This document shows, piece after piece, positions 1 through 11,741 of a stretch of DNA of 64,000 nt; position 1 is the stretch's first letter; every line of letters starts with the position of its first letter. The notes beneath the pieces were generated by a model. That model saw nothing but the letters and a program-made list of their open reading frames with translations. It was not told where the DNA came from and searched no databases. The position numbers and the translations under genes are program-made. The stretch spans positions 18,360,479-18,424,478 of the forward strand of contig NC_135243.1 of NCBI RefSeq assembly GCF_947623445.1, given 5' to 3'. Origin of the DNA: Clavelina lepadiformis (taxonomy: Eukaryota > Chordata > Ascidiacea > Aplousobranchia > Clavelinidae).

Positions 1-17
1 AAATATACAGCATGACT

Positions 18-21
18 AAAA
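18..21 (-). terminator. Pol III terminator of 5S gene (representative)
   Basis: A run of four T on the gene strand (plus strand aaaa at 18-21) follows directly after the mature 3' end, in the context GCATTTTAGTC. It repeats in every intact unit. A T4 run is the minimal RNA polymerase III stop signal. Confidence 0.75.
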
Positions 22-140
22 TGCTTACAACACCCGGTATTCCCAGGCGGTCACCCATCCAAGTACTAACCGGGCCCGAGGTTGCTTAACTTCCGAGGTC
101 GAACGAGATCGGGTCTACTCAACCTGGTATGGTCTTAGGC
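22..140 (-). rRNA. 5S rRNA gene, first complete copy (reference unit)
   Basis: The minus strand reads GCCTAAGACCATACCAGG at the 5' end and ATACCGGGTGTTGTAAGC at the 3' end, 118-119 nt, the usual length of eukaryotic 5S rRNA. Nucleotide n lies at position 141-n. The internal control region is visible: box A about nt 50-64 (77-91), intermediate element about nt 67-72 (69-74) and box C about nt 80-97 (44-61). The two ends pair as helix I. A C at nt 3 faces an A near the 3' end, which is odd but shared by all units. This copy belongs to the class with A at nt 6 (GCCTAAG); most units have C there. The ends were set from helix I and the following T run and may be off by 1-2 nt. Confidence 0.95.
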
Positions 141-250
141 GGTTTCAAAAGAAAGAAAATGGCCTTTTCAATTATAATTCGATTGCATAGGAAATTCAAA
201 AACGCAAACAGTTGCTAGAAATTTAATTTAAATATACAGCATGATTAAAA
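141..250 (-). repeat. 5S intergenic spacer (representative, about 110 bp)
   Basis: The spacer between genes is AT-rich and holds the TATA-like motif, a purine-rich plus-strand stretch (caaaagaaagaaaatggcc), and a variable part near the downstream gene with alternatives such as ctataaatttcattc, ctataactttcattg and ctagaaatttaattt. These alternatives mark unit classes that are useful for tracing duplications. I see no NTS-embedded gene or other element in it. Confidence 0.85.
171..178 (-). promoter_or_regulatory. TATA-like external 5S promoter element (representative)
   Basis: An ATTATAAT motif lies 31-38 bp upstream of the first 5S gene, and the same AATTATAATT stretch recurs at this distance in nearly every unit. 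Several animals and plants have a TATA-like box near -30 that helps TFIIIB placement on 5S genes. A minority of units read AATTTTAATT on the gene strand (for example near 2004 and 3378) and may be weaker. The role is inferred from position and conservation. Confidence 0.55.
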
Positions 251-369
251 TGCTTACAACACCCGGTATTCCCAGGCGGTCACCCATCCAAGTACAAACC
301 GGGCCCGAGGTTGCTTAACTTCCGAGATCGAACGAGATCGGGTCTACTCAACCTGGTATGGTCTTAGGC
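251..369 (-). rRNA. 5S rRNA gene, second copy
   Basis: This is the second full gene, 119 nt, exactly 229 bp from the first. It carries a T-to-A type change at the GTTAGTAC stretch (plus strand reads agtacaaacc), a variant shared by many other units, and the same A at nt 6. It is listed to fix the phase of the array: later copies in array 1 follow every 229 bp, shifted slightly by the indels noted in other entries. Confidence 0.93.
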
Positions 370-3300
370 GGTTTCAAAAGAAAGAAAATGGCCTTTTCAA
401 TTATAATTCGATTGCATAGGAAATTCAAAAACGCAAACAGTTGCTAGAAATTTAATTTAAATATACAGCATGATTAAAATGCTTACAACACCCGGTATTC
501 CCAGGCGGTCACCCATCCAAGTACAAACCGGGCCCGAGGTTGCTTAACTTCCGAGAGCGAACGAGATCCGGTCTACTCAACCTGGTATGGTCGTAGGCGG
601 TTTCAAAAGAAAGAAAATGGCCTTTTCAATTATAATTCGATTGCATAGGAAATTCAAAAACGCAAACAGTTGCTAAAAATTTCATTCAAATATACAGCAT
701 GACTAAAATGCTTACATTACCCGGTATTCCCAGGCGGTCACCCATCCAAGTACTAACCGGGCCCGAGGTTGCTTAACTTCCGAGATCGAACGAGATCGGG
801 TCTACTCAATCTGGTATGGTCGTAGGCGATTTCAAAAGAAAGAAAATGGCCTTTTCAATTATAATTCGATTGCATAGGAAATTCAAAAACGCAAACAGTT
901 GCTATAAATTTCATTGAAATATACAGCATGACTAAAATGCTTACAACACCCGGTATTCCCAGGCGGTCACCCATCCAAGTACTAACCGGGCCCGAGGTTG
1001 CTTAACTTCCGAGATCGAACGAGATCGGATCTACTCAACCTGGTATAGTCGTAGGCGATTTCAAAAGAAAGAAAATGGCCTTTTCAATTATAATTCGATT
1101 GCATAGGAAATTCAAAAACGCAAACAATTGCTATAAATTTCATTGAAGTATACAGCATGACTAAAATGCTTACAACACCCAGTATTCCCAGGCACTCAAC
1201 CATCCAAGTACTAACCGGGCCCGAGGTTGCTTAACTTCCGAGATCGAACAAAATCGGGTCTACTCAACCTGGTATGGTCGTAGGCGATTTCAAAAGAAAG
1301 AAAATGGCCTTTTCAATTATAATTCGATTGCATAGGAAATTCAAAAACGCAAACAATTGCTATAAATTTCATTGAAATATACAGCATGACTAAAATGCTT
1401 ACAACACCCGGTATTCCCAGGCGGTCACCCATCCAAGTACTAACCGGGCCCGAGGTTGCTTAACTTCCGAGAGCGAACGAGATCCGGTCTACTCAACCTG
1501 GTATGGTCTTAGGCGGTTTCAAAAGAAAGAAAATGGCCTTTTCAATTATAATTCGATTGCATAGGAAATTCAAAAACGCAAACAGTTGCTATAAATTTAA
1601 TTTAAATATACAGCATGACTAAAATGCTTACAACACCCGGTATTCCCAGGCGGTCACCCATCCAAGTACAAACCGGGCCCGAGGTTGCTTAACTTCCGAG
1701 ATCAAACGAGATCCGGTCTACTCAACCTGGTATGGTCGTAGGCGGTTTCAAAAGAAAGAAAATGGCCTTTTCAATTATAATTCGATTGCATAGGAAATTC
1801 AAAAACGCAAACAGTTGCTAGAAATTTCATTGAAGTATACAGCATGACTAAAATGCTTACAACCAGTATTCCCAGGCGGTCACCCATCCAAGTACTAACC
1901 GGGCCCGAGGTTGCTTAACTTCCGAGATCGAACGAGATCGGGTCTACTCAACCTGGTATGGTCGTAGGCGGTTTCAAAAGAAAGAAAATGGCCTTTTCAA
2001 TTAAAATTCGATTGCATAGGAAATTCAAAAACGCAAACAGTTGCTATAAATTTCATTCAAATATACAGCATGACTAAAATGCTTACAACACCCGGTATTC
2101 CCAGGCGGTCACCCATCCAAGTACTAACCGGGACCGAATTTGCTTAACTTCCGAGATCGAACTAGATCGGGTCTACTCAAACTGGTATGGTCGTAGGCGG
2201 TTTCAAAAGAAAGAAAATGGCCTTTTCAATTATAATTCGATTGCATAGGAAATTCAAAAACACAAACAGTTGCTATAAATTTGATTCAAATATACAGCAT
2301 GACTAAAATGCTTACATTACCCGGTATTCCCAGGCGGTCACCCATCCAAGTACTAACCGGGCCCGAGGTTGCTTAACTTCCGAGATCGAACGAGATCGGG
2401 TCTACTCAACCTGGTATGGTCGTAGGCGATTTCAAAAGAAAGAAAATGGCCTTTTCAATTATAATTCGATTGCATAGGAAATTCAAAAACGCAAACAGTT
2501 GCTATAACTTTCATTGAAATATACAGCATGACTAAAATGCTTACAACACCCAGTATTCCCAGGCAGTCAACCATCCAAGTACTAACCTGGCCCGAGGTTG
2601 CTTAACTTCCGAGATCGAACGAGATCGGGTCTACTCAACCTGGTATGGTCGTAGGCGATTTCAAAAGAAAGAAAATGGCCTTTTCAATTATAATTCGATT
2701 GCATAGGAAATTCAAAATGGCAAACAATTGCTATAAATTTCATTGAAATATACAGCATGACTAAAATGCTTAAAACACCCGTTATTCCCAGGCGGTCACC
2801 CATCCAAGTACTAACCGGGCCCGAGGTTGCTTAACTTCCGAGATCGAACGAGATCGGGTCTACTCAACCTGGTATGGTCTTAGGCGGTTTCAAAAGAAAG
2901 AAAATGGCCTTTTCAATTATAATTCGATTGCATAGGAAATTGAAAAACGCAAACAGTTGCTATAAATTTAATTTAAATATACAGCATGACTAAAATGCTT
3001 ACAACACCCGGTATTCCCAGGCGGTCACCCATCCAAGTACTAACCGGGCCCGAGGTTGCTTAACTTCCGAGAGCGAACGAGATCCGGTCTACTCAACCTG
3101 GTATGGTCTTAGGCGGTTTCAAAAGAAAGAAAATGGCCTTTTCAATTATAATTCGATTGCATAGGAAATTCAAAAACGCAAACAGTTGCTATAAATTTAA
3201 TTTAAATATACAGCATGACTAAAATGCTTACAACACCCGGTATTCCCAGGCGGTCACCCATCCAAGTACAAACCGGGCCCGAGGTTGCTTAACTTCCGAG

Positions 3301-6300
3301 ATCGAACGAGATCCGGTCTACTCAACCTGGTATGGTCGTAGGCGGTTTCAAAAGAAAGAAAATGGCCTTTTCAATTAAAATTCGATTGCATAGGAAATTC
3401 AAAAACGCAAACAGTTGCTATAAATTTCATTCAAATATACAGCATGACTAAAATGCTTACAACACACGGTATTCCCAGGCGGTCACCCATCCAAGTACTA
3501 ACCGGGACCGAGGTTGCTTAACTTCCGAAATCGAACGAGATCGGGTCTACTCAACCTGGTATGGTCGTAGGCGATTTCAAAAGAAAGAAAATGGCCTTTT
3601 CAATTATAATTCGATTGCATAGGAAATTCAAAAACGCAAACAATTGCTATAAATTTCATTGAAGTATACAGCATGACTAAAATGCTTACAACACCCAGTA
3701 TTCCCAGGCGGTCACCCATCCAAGTACTAACCGGGCCCGAGGTTGCTTAACTTCCGAGATCGAACGAGATCGGTTCTACTCAACCTGGTATGGTCGTAGG
3801 CGATTTCAAAAGAAAGAAAATGGCCTTTTCAATTATAATTCGATTGCATAGGAAATTCAAAATGGCAAACAATTGCTATAAATTTCATTGAAATATACAG
3901 CATGACTAAAATGCTTACAACACCCGTTATTCCCAGGCGGTCACCCATCCAAGTACTAACCGGGCCCGAGGTTGCTTAACTTCCGAGATCGAACGAGATC
4001 GGGTCTACTCAACCTGGTATGGACTTAGGCGGTTTCAAAAGAAAGAAAATGGCCTTTTCAATTATAATTCGATTGCATAGGAAATTCAAAAACGCAAACA
4101 GTTGCTATAAATTTAATTTAAATATACAGCATGACTAAAATGCTTACAACACCCAGTATTCCCAGGCGGTCACCCATCCAAGTACAAACCGGGCCCGAGG
4201 TTGCTTAACTTCCGAGATCGAACGAGATCCGGTCTACTCAACCTGGTATGGTCGTAGGCGGTTTTAAAAGAAAGAAAATGGCCTTTTCAATTAAAATTCG
4301 ATTGCATAGGAAATTCAAAAACGCAAACAGTTGCTATAAATTTCATTCAAATATACAGCATGACTAAAATGCTTACAACACCCGGTATTCCCAGGCGGTC
4401 ACCCATCCAAGTACTAACCGGGACCGAGGTTGCTTAACTTCCGAGATCGAACGAGATCGGGTCTACTCAAACTGGTATGGTCGTAGGCGGTTTCAAAAGA
4501 AAGAAAATGGCCTTTTCAATTATAATTCGATTGCATAGAAAATTCAAAAACGCAAACAGTTGCTATAAATTTCATTCAAATATACAGCATGACTAAAATG
4601 CTTACATTACCCGGTATTCCCAGGCGGTCACCCATCCAAGTACTAACCGGGCCCGAGGTTGCTTAACTTCCGAGATCGAACGAGATCGGGTCTACTCAAC
4701 CTGGTATGGTCGTAGGCGATTTCAAAAGAAAGAAAATGGCCTTTTCAATTATAATTCGATTGCATAGGAAATTCAAAAACGCAAACAGTTGCTATAACTT
4801 TCATTGAAATATACAGCATGACTAAAATGCTTACAACACCCGGTATTCCCAGGCGGTCACCCATCCAAGTACTAACCGGGCCCGCGGTTGCTTAACTTCC
4901 GAGATCGAACGAGATCGGGTCTACTCAACCTGGTATGGTCGTAGGCGATTTCAAAAGAAAGAAAATGGCCTTTTCAATTATAATTCGATTGCATAGGAAA
5001 TTCAAAAACGCAAACAATTGCTATAAATTTCATTGAATTATACAGCATGACTAAAATGCTTACAACACCCAGTATTCCCAGGCGGTCACCCATCCAAGTA
5101 CTAACCGGGCCCGAGGTTGCTTAACTTCCGAGATCGAACGAGATCGGGTCTACTCAACCTGGTATGGCCGTAGGCGATTTCAAAAGAAAGAAAATGGCCT
5201 TTTTAATTATAATTCGATTGCATAGGAAATTCAAAATGGCAAACTAATGCTATAAATTTCATTGAAATATACAGCATGACTAAAATGCTTACAACACCCG
5301 GTATTCCCAGGCGGTCACCCATCCAAGTACTAACCGGGCCCGAGGTTGCTTAACTTCCGAGATCGAACGAGATCGGGTCTACTCAACCTGGTATGGTCTT
5401 AGGCGGTTTCAAAAGAAAGAAAATGGCCTTTTCAATTATAATTCGATTGCATAGGAAATTCAAAAACGCAAACAGTTGCTAGAAATTTAATTTAAATATA
5501 CAGCATGATTAAAATGCTTACAACACCCGGTATTCCCAGGCGGTCACCCATCCAAGTACAAACCGGGCCCGAGGTTGCTTAACTTCCGAGAGCGAACGAG
5601 ATCCGGTCTACTCAACCTGGTATGGTCGTAGGCGGTTTCAAAAGAAAGAAAATGGCCTTTTCAATTATAATTCGATTGCATAGGAAATTCAAAAACGCAA
5701 ACAGTTGCTATAAATTTCATTGAATAATACAGCATGACTAAAATGCTTACAACACCCGGTATTCCCAGGCGGTCACCCATCCAAGTACTAACCGGGCCCG
5801 AGGTTGCTTAACTTCCGAGATCGAACGAGATCGGATCTACTCAACCTGGTATAGTCGTAGGCGATTTCAAAAGAAAGAAAATGGCCTTTTCAATTATAAT
5901 TCGATTGCATAGGAAATTCAAAAACGCAAACAATTGCTATAAATTTCATTGAAGTATACAGCATGACTAAAATGCTTACAACACCCAGTATTCCCAGGCA
6001 CTCAACCATCCAAGTACTAACCGGGCCCGAGGTTGCTTAACTTCCGAGATCGAACAAAATCGGGTCTACTCAACCTGGTATGGTCGTAGGCGATTTCAAA
6101 AGAAAGAAAATGGCCTTTTCAATTATAATTCGATTGCATAGGAAATTCAAAAACGCAAACAATTGCTATAAATTTCATTGAAATATACAGCATGACTAAA
6201 ATGCTTACAACACCCGGTATTCCCAGGCGGTCACCCATCCAAGTACAAACCGGGCCCGAAGTTGCTTAACTTCCGAGATCGAACGAGATCCGGTCTACTC

Positions 6301-6703
6301 AACCTGGTATGGTCGTAGGCGATTTCAAAAGAAAGAAAATGGCCTTTTCAATTATAATTCGATTGTATAGGAAATTCAAAAACGCAAACAGTTGCTATAA
6401 ATTTGATTGAAATATACAGCATGACAAAAATGCTTACATTACCCGGTATTCCCAGGCGGTCACCCATCCAAGTACTAACCGGGCCAGAGGTTGCTTAACT
6501 TCCGAGATCGAACGAGATCGGATCTACTCAACCTGGTATGGTCGTAGGCGATTTCAAAAGAAAGAAAATGGCCTTTTCAATTATAATTCGATTGCATAGG
6601 AAATTCAAAATGGCAAACAATTGCTATAAATTTCATTGAAATATACAGCATGACTAAAATGCTTACAACACCCGGTATTCCCAGGCGGTCACCCATCCAA
6701 GTA

Positions 6704-9700
6704 CAAACCGGGCCCGAGGTTGCTTAACTTACGAGATCGAACGAGATCCGGTCTACTCAACCTGGTATGGACGTAGGCGGTTTCAAAAGAAAGAAAATGG
6801 CCTTTTCAATTATAATTCGATTGCATAGGAAATTCAAAAACGCAAACAGATGTTATAAATTTCATTCAAATATACAGCATGACTAAAATGCTTACAACAC
6901 CCGGTATTCCCAGGCGGTCACCCATCCAAGTACTAACCGGGCCCGAGGTTGCTTAACTTCCGAGATCGAACGAGATCGGGTCTACTCAACCTGGTATGGT
7001 CGTAGGCGGTTTCAAAAGAAAGAAAATGGCCTTTTCAATTATAATTCGATTGCATAGGAAATTCAAAAACGCAAACAGTTGCTATAAATTTCATTCAAAT
7101 ATACAGCATGACTAAAATGCTTACATTACCCGGTATTCCCAGGCGGTCACCCATCCAAGTACTAACCGTGCCCGAGGTTGCTTAACTTCCGAGATCGAAC
7201 GAGATCGGGTCTACTCAACCTGGTATGGTCGTAGGCGATTTCAAAAGAAAGAAAATGGCCTTTTCAATTATAATTCGATTGCATAGGAAATTCAAAAACG
7301 CAAACAATTGCTATAAATTTCATTGAAATATACAGCATGACTAAAATGCTTACAACACCCGGTATTCCCAGGCGGTCACCCATCCAAGTACTAACCGGGC
7401 CCGAGGTTGCTTAACTTCCGAGATCGAACGAGATCGGGTCTACTCAACCTGGTATGGTCTTAGGCGGTTTCAAAAGAAAGAAAATGGCCTTTTCAATTAT
7501 AATTCGATTGCATAGGAAATTCAAAAACGCAAACAGTTGCTAGAAATTTAATTTAAATATACAGCATGATTAAAATGCTTACAACACCCGGTATTCCCAG
7601 GCGGTCACCCATCCAAGTACAAACCGGGCCCGAGGTTGCTTAACTTCCGAGATCGAACGAGATCGGGTCTACTCAACCTGGTATGGTGTTAGGCGGTTTC
7701 AAAAGAAAGAAAATGGCCTTTTCAATTATAATTCGATTGCATAGGAAATTCAAAAACGCAAACAGTTGCTAGAAATTTAATTTAAATATACAGCATGATT
7801 AAAATGCTTACAACACCCGGTATTCCCAGGCGGTCACCCATCTAAGTACAAACCGGGCCCGAGGTTGCTTAACTTCCGAGAGCGAACGAGATCCGGTCTA
7901 CTCAACCTGGTATGGTCGTAGGCGGTTTCAAAAGAAAGAAAATGGCCTTTTCAATTATAATTCGATTGCATAGGAAATTCAAAAACGCAAACAGTTGCTA
8001 AAAATTTCATTCAAATATACAGCATGACTAAAATGCTTACATTACCCGGTATTCCCAGGCGGTCACCCATCCAAGTACTAACCGGGCACGAGGTTGCTTA
8101 ACTTCCGAGATCGAACGAGATCGGGTCTACTCAATCTGGTATGGTCGTAGGCGATTTCAAAAGAAAGAAAATGGCCTTTTCAATTATAATTCGATTGCAT
8201 AGGAAATTCAAAAACACAAACAGTTGCTATAAATTTCATTGAATAATACAGCATGACTAAAATGCTTACAACACCCGGTATTCCCAGGCGGTCACCCATC
8301 CAAGTACTAACCGGGCCCGAGGTTGCTTAACTTCCGAGATCGAACGAGATCGGATCTACTAAACCTGGTATAGTCGTAGGCGATTTCAAAAGAAAGAAAA
8401 TGGCCTTTTCAATTATAATTCGATTGCATAGGAAATTCAAAAACGCAAACAATTGCTATAAAATTCATTGAAGTATACAGCATGACTAAAATGCTTACAA
8501 CACCCAGTATTCCCAGGCAGTCAACCATCCAAGTACTAACCGGGCCCGAGGTTGCTTAACTTCCGAGATCGAACAAAATCGGGTCTACTCAACCTGGTAT
8601 GGTCGTAGGCGATTTCAAAAGAAAGAAAATGGCCTTTTCAATTATAATTCGATTGCATAGGAAATTCAAAAACGCAAACAATTGCTATAAATTTCATTGA
8701 AATATACAGCATGACTAAAATGCTTACAACACCCGGTATTCCCAGGCGGTCACCCATCCAAGTACAAACCGGGCCCGAGGTTGCTTAACTTCCGAGATCG
8801 AACGAGATCCGGTCTACTCAACCTGGTATGGTCGTAGGCGGTTTCAAAAGAAAGAAAATGGTCTTTTCAATTATAATTCGATTGCATAGGAAATTCAAAA
8901 ACGCAAACAGTTGCTATAAATTTCATTCAAATATACAGCATGACTAAAATGCTTACAACACCCGGTATTCCCAGGCGGTCACCCATCCAAGTACTAACCG
9001 GGCCCGATTTTGCTTAACTTCCGAGATCGAACGAGATCGGATCCACTCAACCTGGTATGGTCGTAGGCGATTTCAAAAGAAAGAAAATGGCCTTTTCAAT
9101 TATAATTCGATTGCATAGGAAATTCAAAAACGCAAACAGTTGCTATAAATTTGATTGAAATATACAGCATGACTAAAATGCTTACATTACCCGGTATTCC
9201 CAGGCGGTCACCCATCCAAGTACTAACCGGGCCCGAGGTTGCTTAACTTACGAGATCGAACGAGATCCGGTCTACTCAACCTGGTATGGACGTAGGCGGT
9301 TTCAAAAGAAAGAAAATGGCCTTTTCAATTATAATTCGATTGCATAGGAAATTCAAAAACGCAAACAGATGTTATAAATTTCATTCAAATATACAGCATG
9401 ACTAAAATGCTTACAACACCCGGTATTCCCAGGCGGTCACCCATCCAAGTACTAACCGGGCCCGAGGTTGCTTAACTTCCGAGATCGAACGAGATCGGGT
9501 CTACTCAACCTGGTATGGTCGTAGGCGGTTTCAAAAGAAAGAAAATGGCCTTTTCAATTATAATTCGATTGCATAGGAAATTCAAAAACGCAAACAGTTG
9601 CTATAAATTTCATTCAAATATACAGCATGACTAAAATGCTTACATTACCCGGTATTCCCAGGCGGTCACCCATCCAAGTACTAACCGTGCCCGAGGTTGC

Positions 9701-11741
9701 TTAACTTCCGAGATCGAACGAGATCGGGTCTACTCAACCTGGTATGGTCGTAGGCGATTTCAAAAGAAAGAAAATGGCCTTTTCAATTATAATTCGATTG
9801 CATAGGAAATTCAAAAACGCAAACAATTGCTATAAATTTCATTGAAATATACAGCATGACTAAAATGCTTACAACACCCGGTATTCCCAGGCGGTCACCC
9901 ATCCAAGTACTAACCGGGCCCGAGGTTGCTTAACTTCCGAGATCGAACGAGATCGGGTCTACTCAACCTGGTATGGTCTTAGGCGGTTTCAAAAGAAAGA
10001 AAATGGCCTTTTCAATTATAATTCGATTGCATAGGAAATTCAAAAACGCAAACAGTTGCTAGAAATTTAATTTAAATATACAGCATGATTAAAATGCTTA
10101 CAACACCCGGTATTCCCAGGCGGTCACCCATCCAAGTACAAACCGGGCCCGAGGTTGCTTAACTTCCGAGATCGAACGAGATCGGGTCTACTCAACCTGG
10201 TATGGTGTTAGGCGGTTTCAAAAGAAAGAAAATGGCCTTTTCAATTATAATTCGATTGCATAGGAAATTCAAAAACGCAAACAGTTGCTAGAAATTTAAT
10301 TTAAATATACAGCATGATTAAAATGCTTACAACACCCGGTATTCCCAGGCGGTCACCCATCTAAGTACAAACCGGGCCCGAGGTTGCTTAACTTCCGAGA
10401 GCGAACGAGATCCGGTCTACTCAACCTGGTATGGTCGTAGGCGGTTTCAAAAGAAAGAAAATGGCCTTTTCAATTATAATTCGATTGCATAGGAAATTCA
10501 AAAACGCAAACAGTTGCTAAAAATTTCATTCAAATATACAGCATGACTAAAATGCTTACATTACCCGGTATTCCCAGGCGGTCACCCATCCAAGTACTAA
10601 CCGGGCACGAGGTTGCTTAACTTCCGAGATCGAACGAGATCGGGTCTACTCAATCTGGTATGGTCGTAGGCGATTTCAAAAGAAAGAAAATGGCCTTTTC
10701 AATTATAATTCGATTGCATAGGAAATTCAAAAACACAAACAGTTGCTATAAATTTCATTGAATAATACAGCATGACTAAAATGCTTACAACACCCGGTAT
10801 TCCCAGGCGGTCACCCATCCAAGTACTAACCGGGCCCGAGGTTGCTTAACTTCCGAGATCGAACGAGATCGGATCTACTAAACCTGGTATAGTCGTAGGC
10901 GATTTCAAAAGAAAGAAAATGGCCTTTTCAATTATAATTCGATTGCATAGGAAATTCAAAAACGCAAACAATTGCTATAAAATTCATTGAAGTATACAGC
11001 ATGACTAAAATGCTTACAACACCCAGTATTCCCAGGCAGTCAACCATCCAAGTACTAACCGGGCCCGAGGTTGCTTAACTTCCGAGATCGAACAAAATCG
11101 GGTCTACTCAACCTGGTATGGTCGTAGGCGATTTCAAAAGAAAGAAAATGGCCTTTTCAATTATAATTCGATTGCATAGGAAATTCAAAAACGCAAACAA
11201 TTGCTATAAATTTCATTGAAATATACAGCATGACTAAAATGCTTACAACACCCGGTATTCCCAGGCGGTCACCCATCCAAGTACAAACCGGGCCCGAGGT
11301 TGCTTAACTTCCGAGATCGAACGAGATCCGGTCTACTCAACCTGGTATGGTCGTAGGCGGTTTCAAAAGAAAGAAAATGGTCTTTTCAATTATAATTCGA
11401 TTGCATAGGAAATTCAAAAACGCAAACAGTTGCTATAAATTTCATTCAAATATACAGCATGACTAAAATGCTTACAACACCCGGTATTCCCAGGCGGTCA
11501 CCCATCCAAGTACTAACCGGGCCCGATTTTGCTTAACTTCCGAGATCGAACGAGATCGGATCCACTCAACCTGGTATGGTCGTAGGCGATTTCAAAAGAA
11601 AGAAAATGGCCTTTTCAATTATAATTCGATTGCATAGGAAATTCAAAAACGCAAACAGTTGCTATAAATTTGATTGAAATATACAGCATGACTAAAATGC
11701 TTACATTACCCGGTATTCCCAGGCGGTCACCCATCCAAGTA
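6704..11741. repeat. Tandem duplication of an 11-unit (2519 bp) block
   Basis: The blocks 6704-9222 and 9223-11741 carry the same series of rare variants at a constant shift of 2519 bp (11 x 229). Examples are acgagatcg at 6731 and 9250, aaccgtgccc at about 7164 and 9683, ggtgttagg at about 7687 and 10206, and ggatccact at about 9050 and 11569. I saw no difference between the blocks at the sites I compared. Part of the series reappears near 12.0 kb and 17.0 kb at other multiples of the unit. This is the pattern left by unequal exchange; an assembly duplication is the alternative. Confidence 0.8.
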
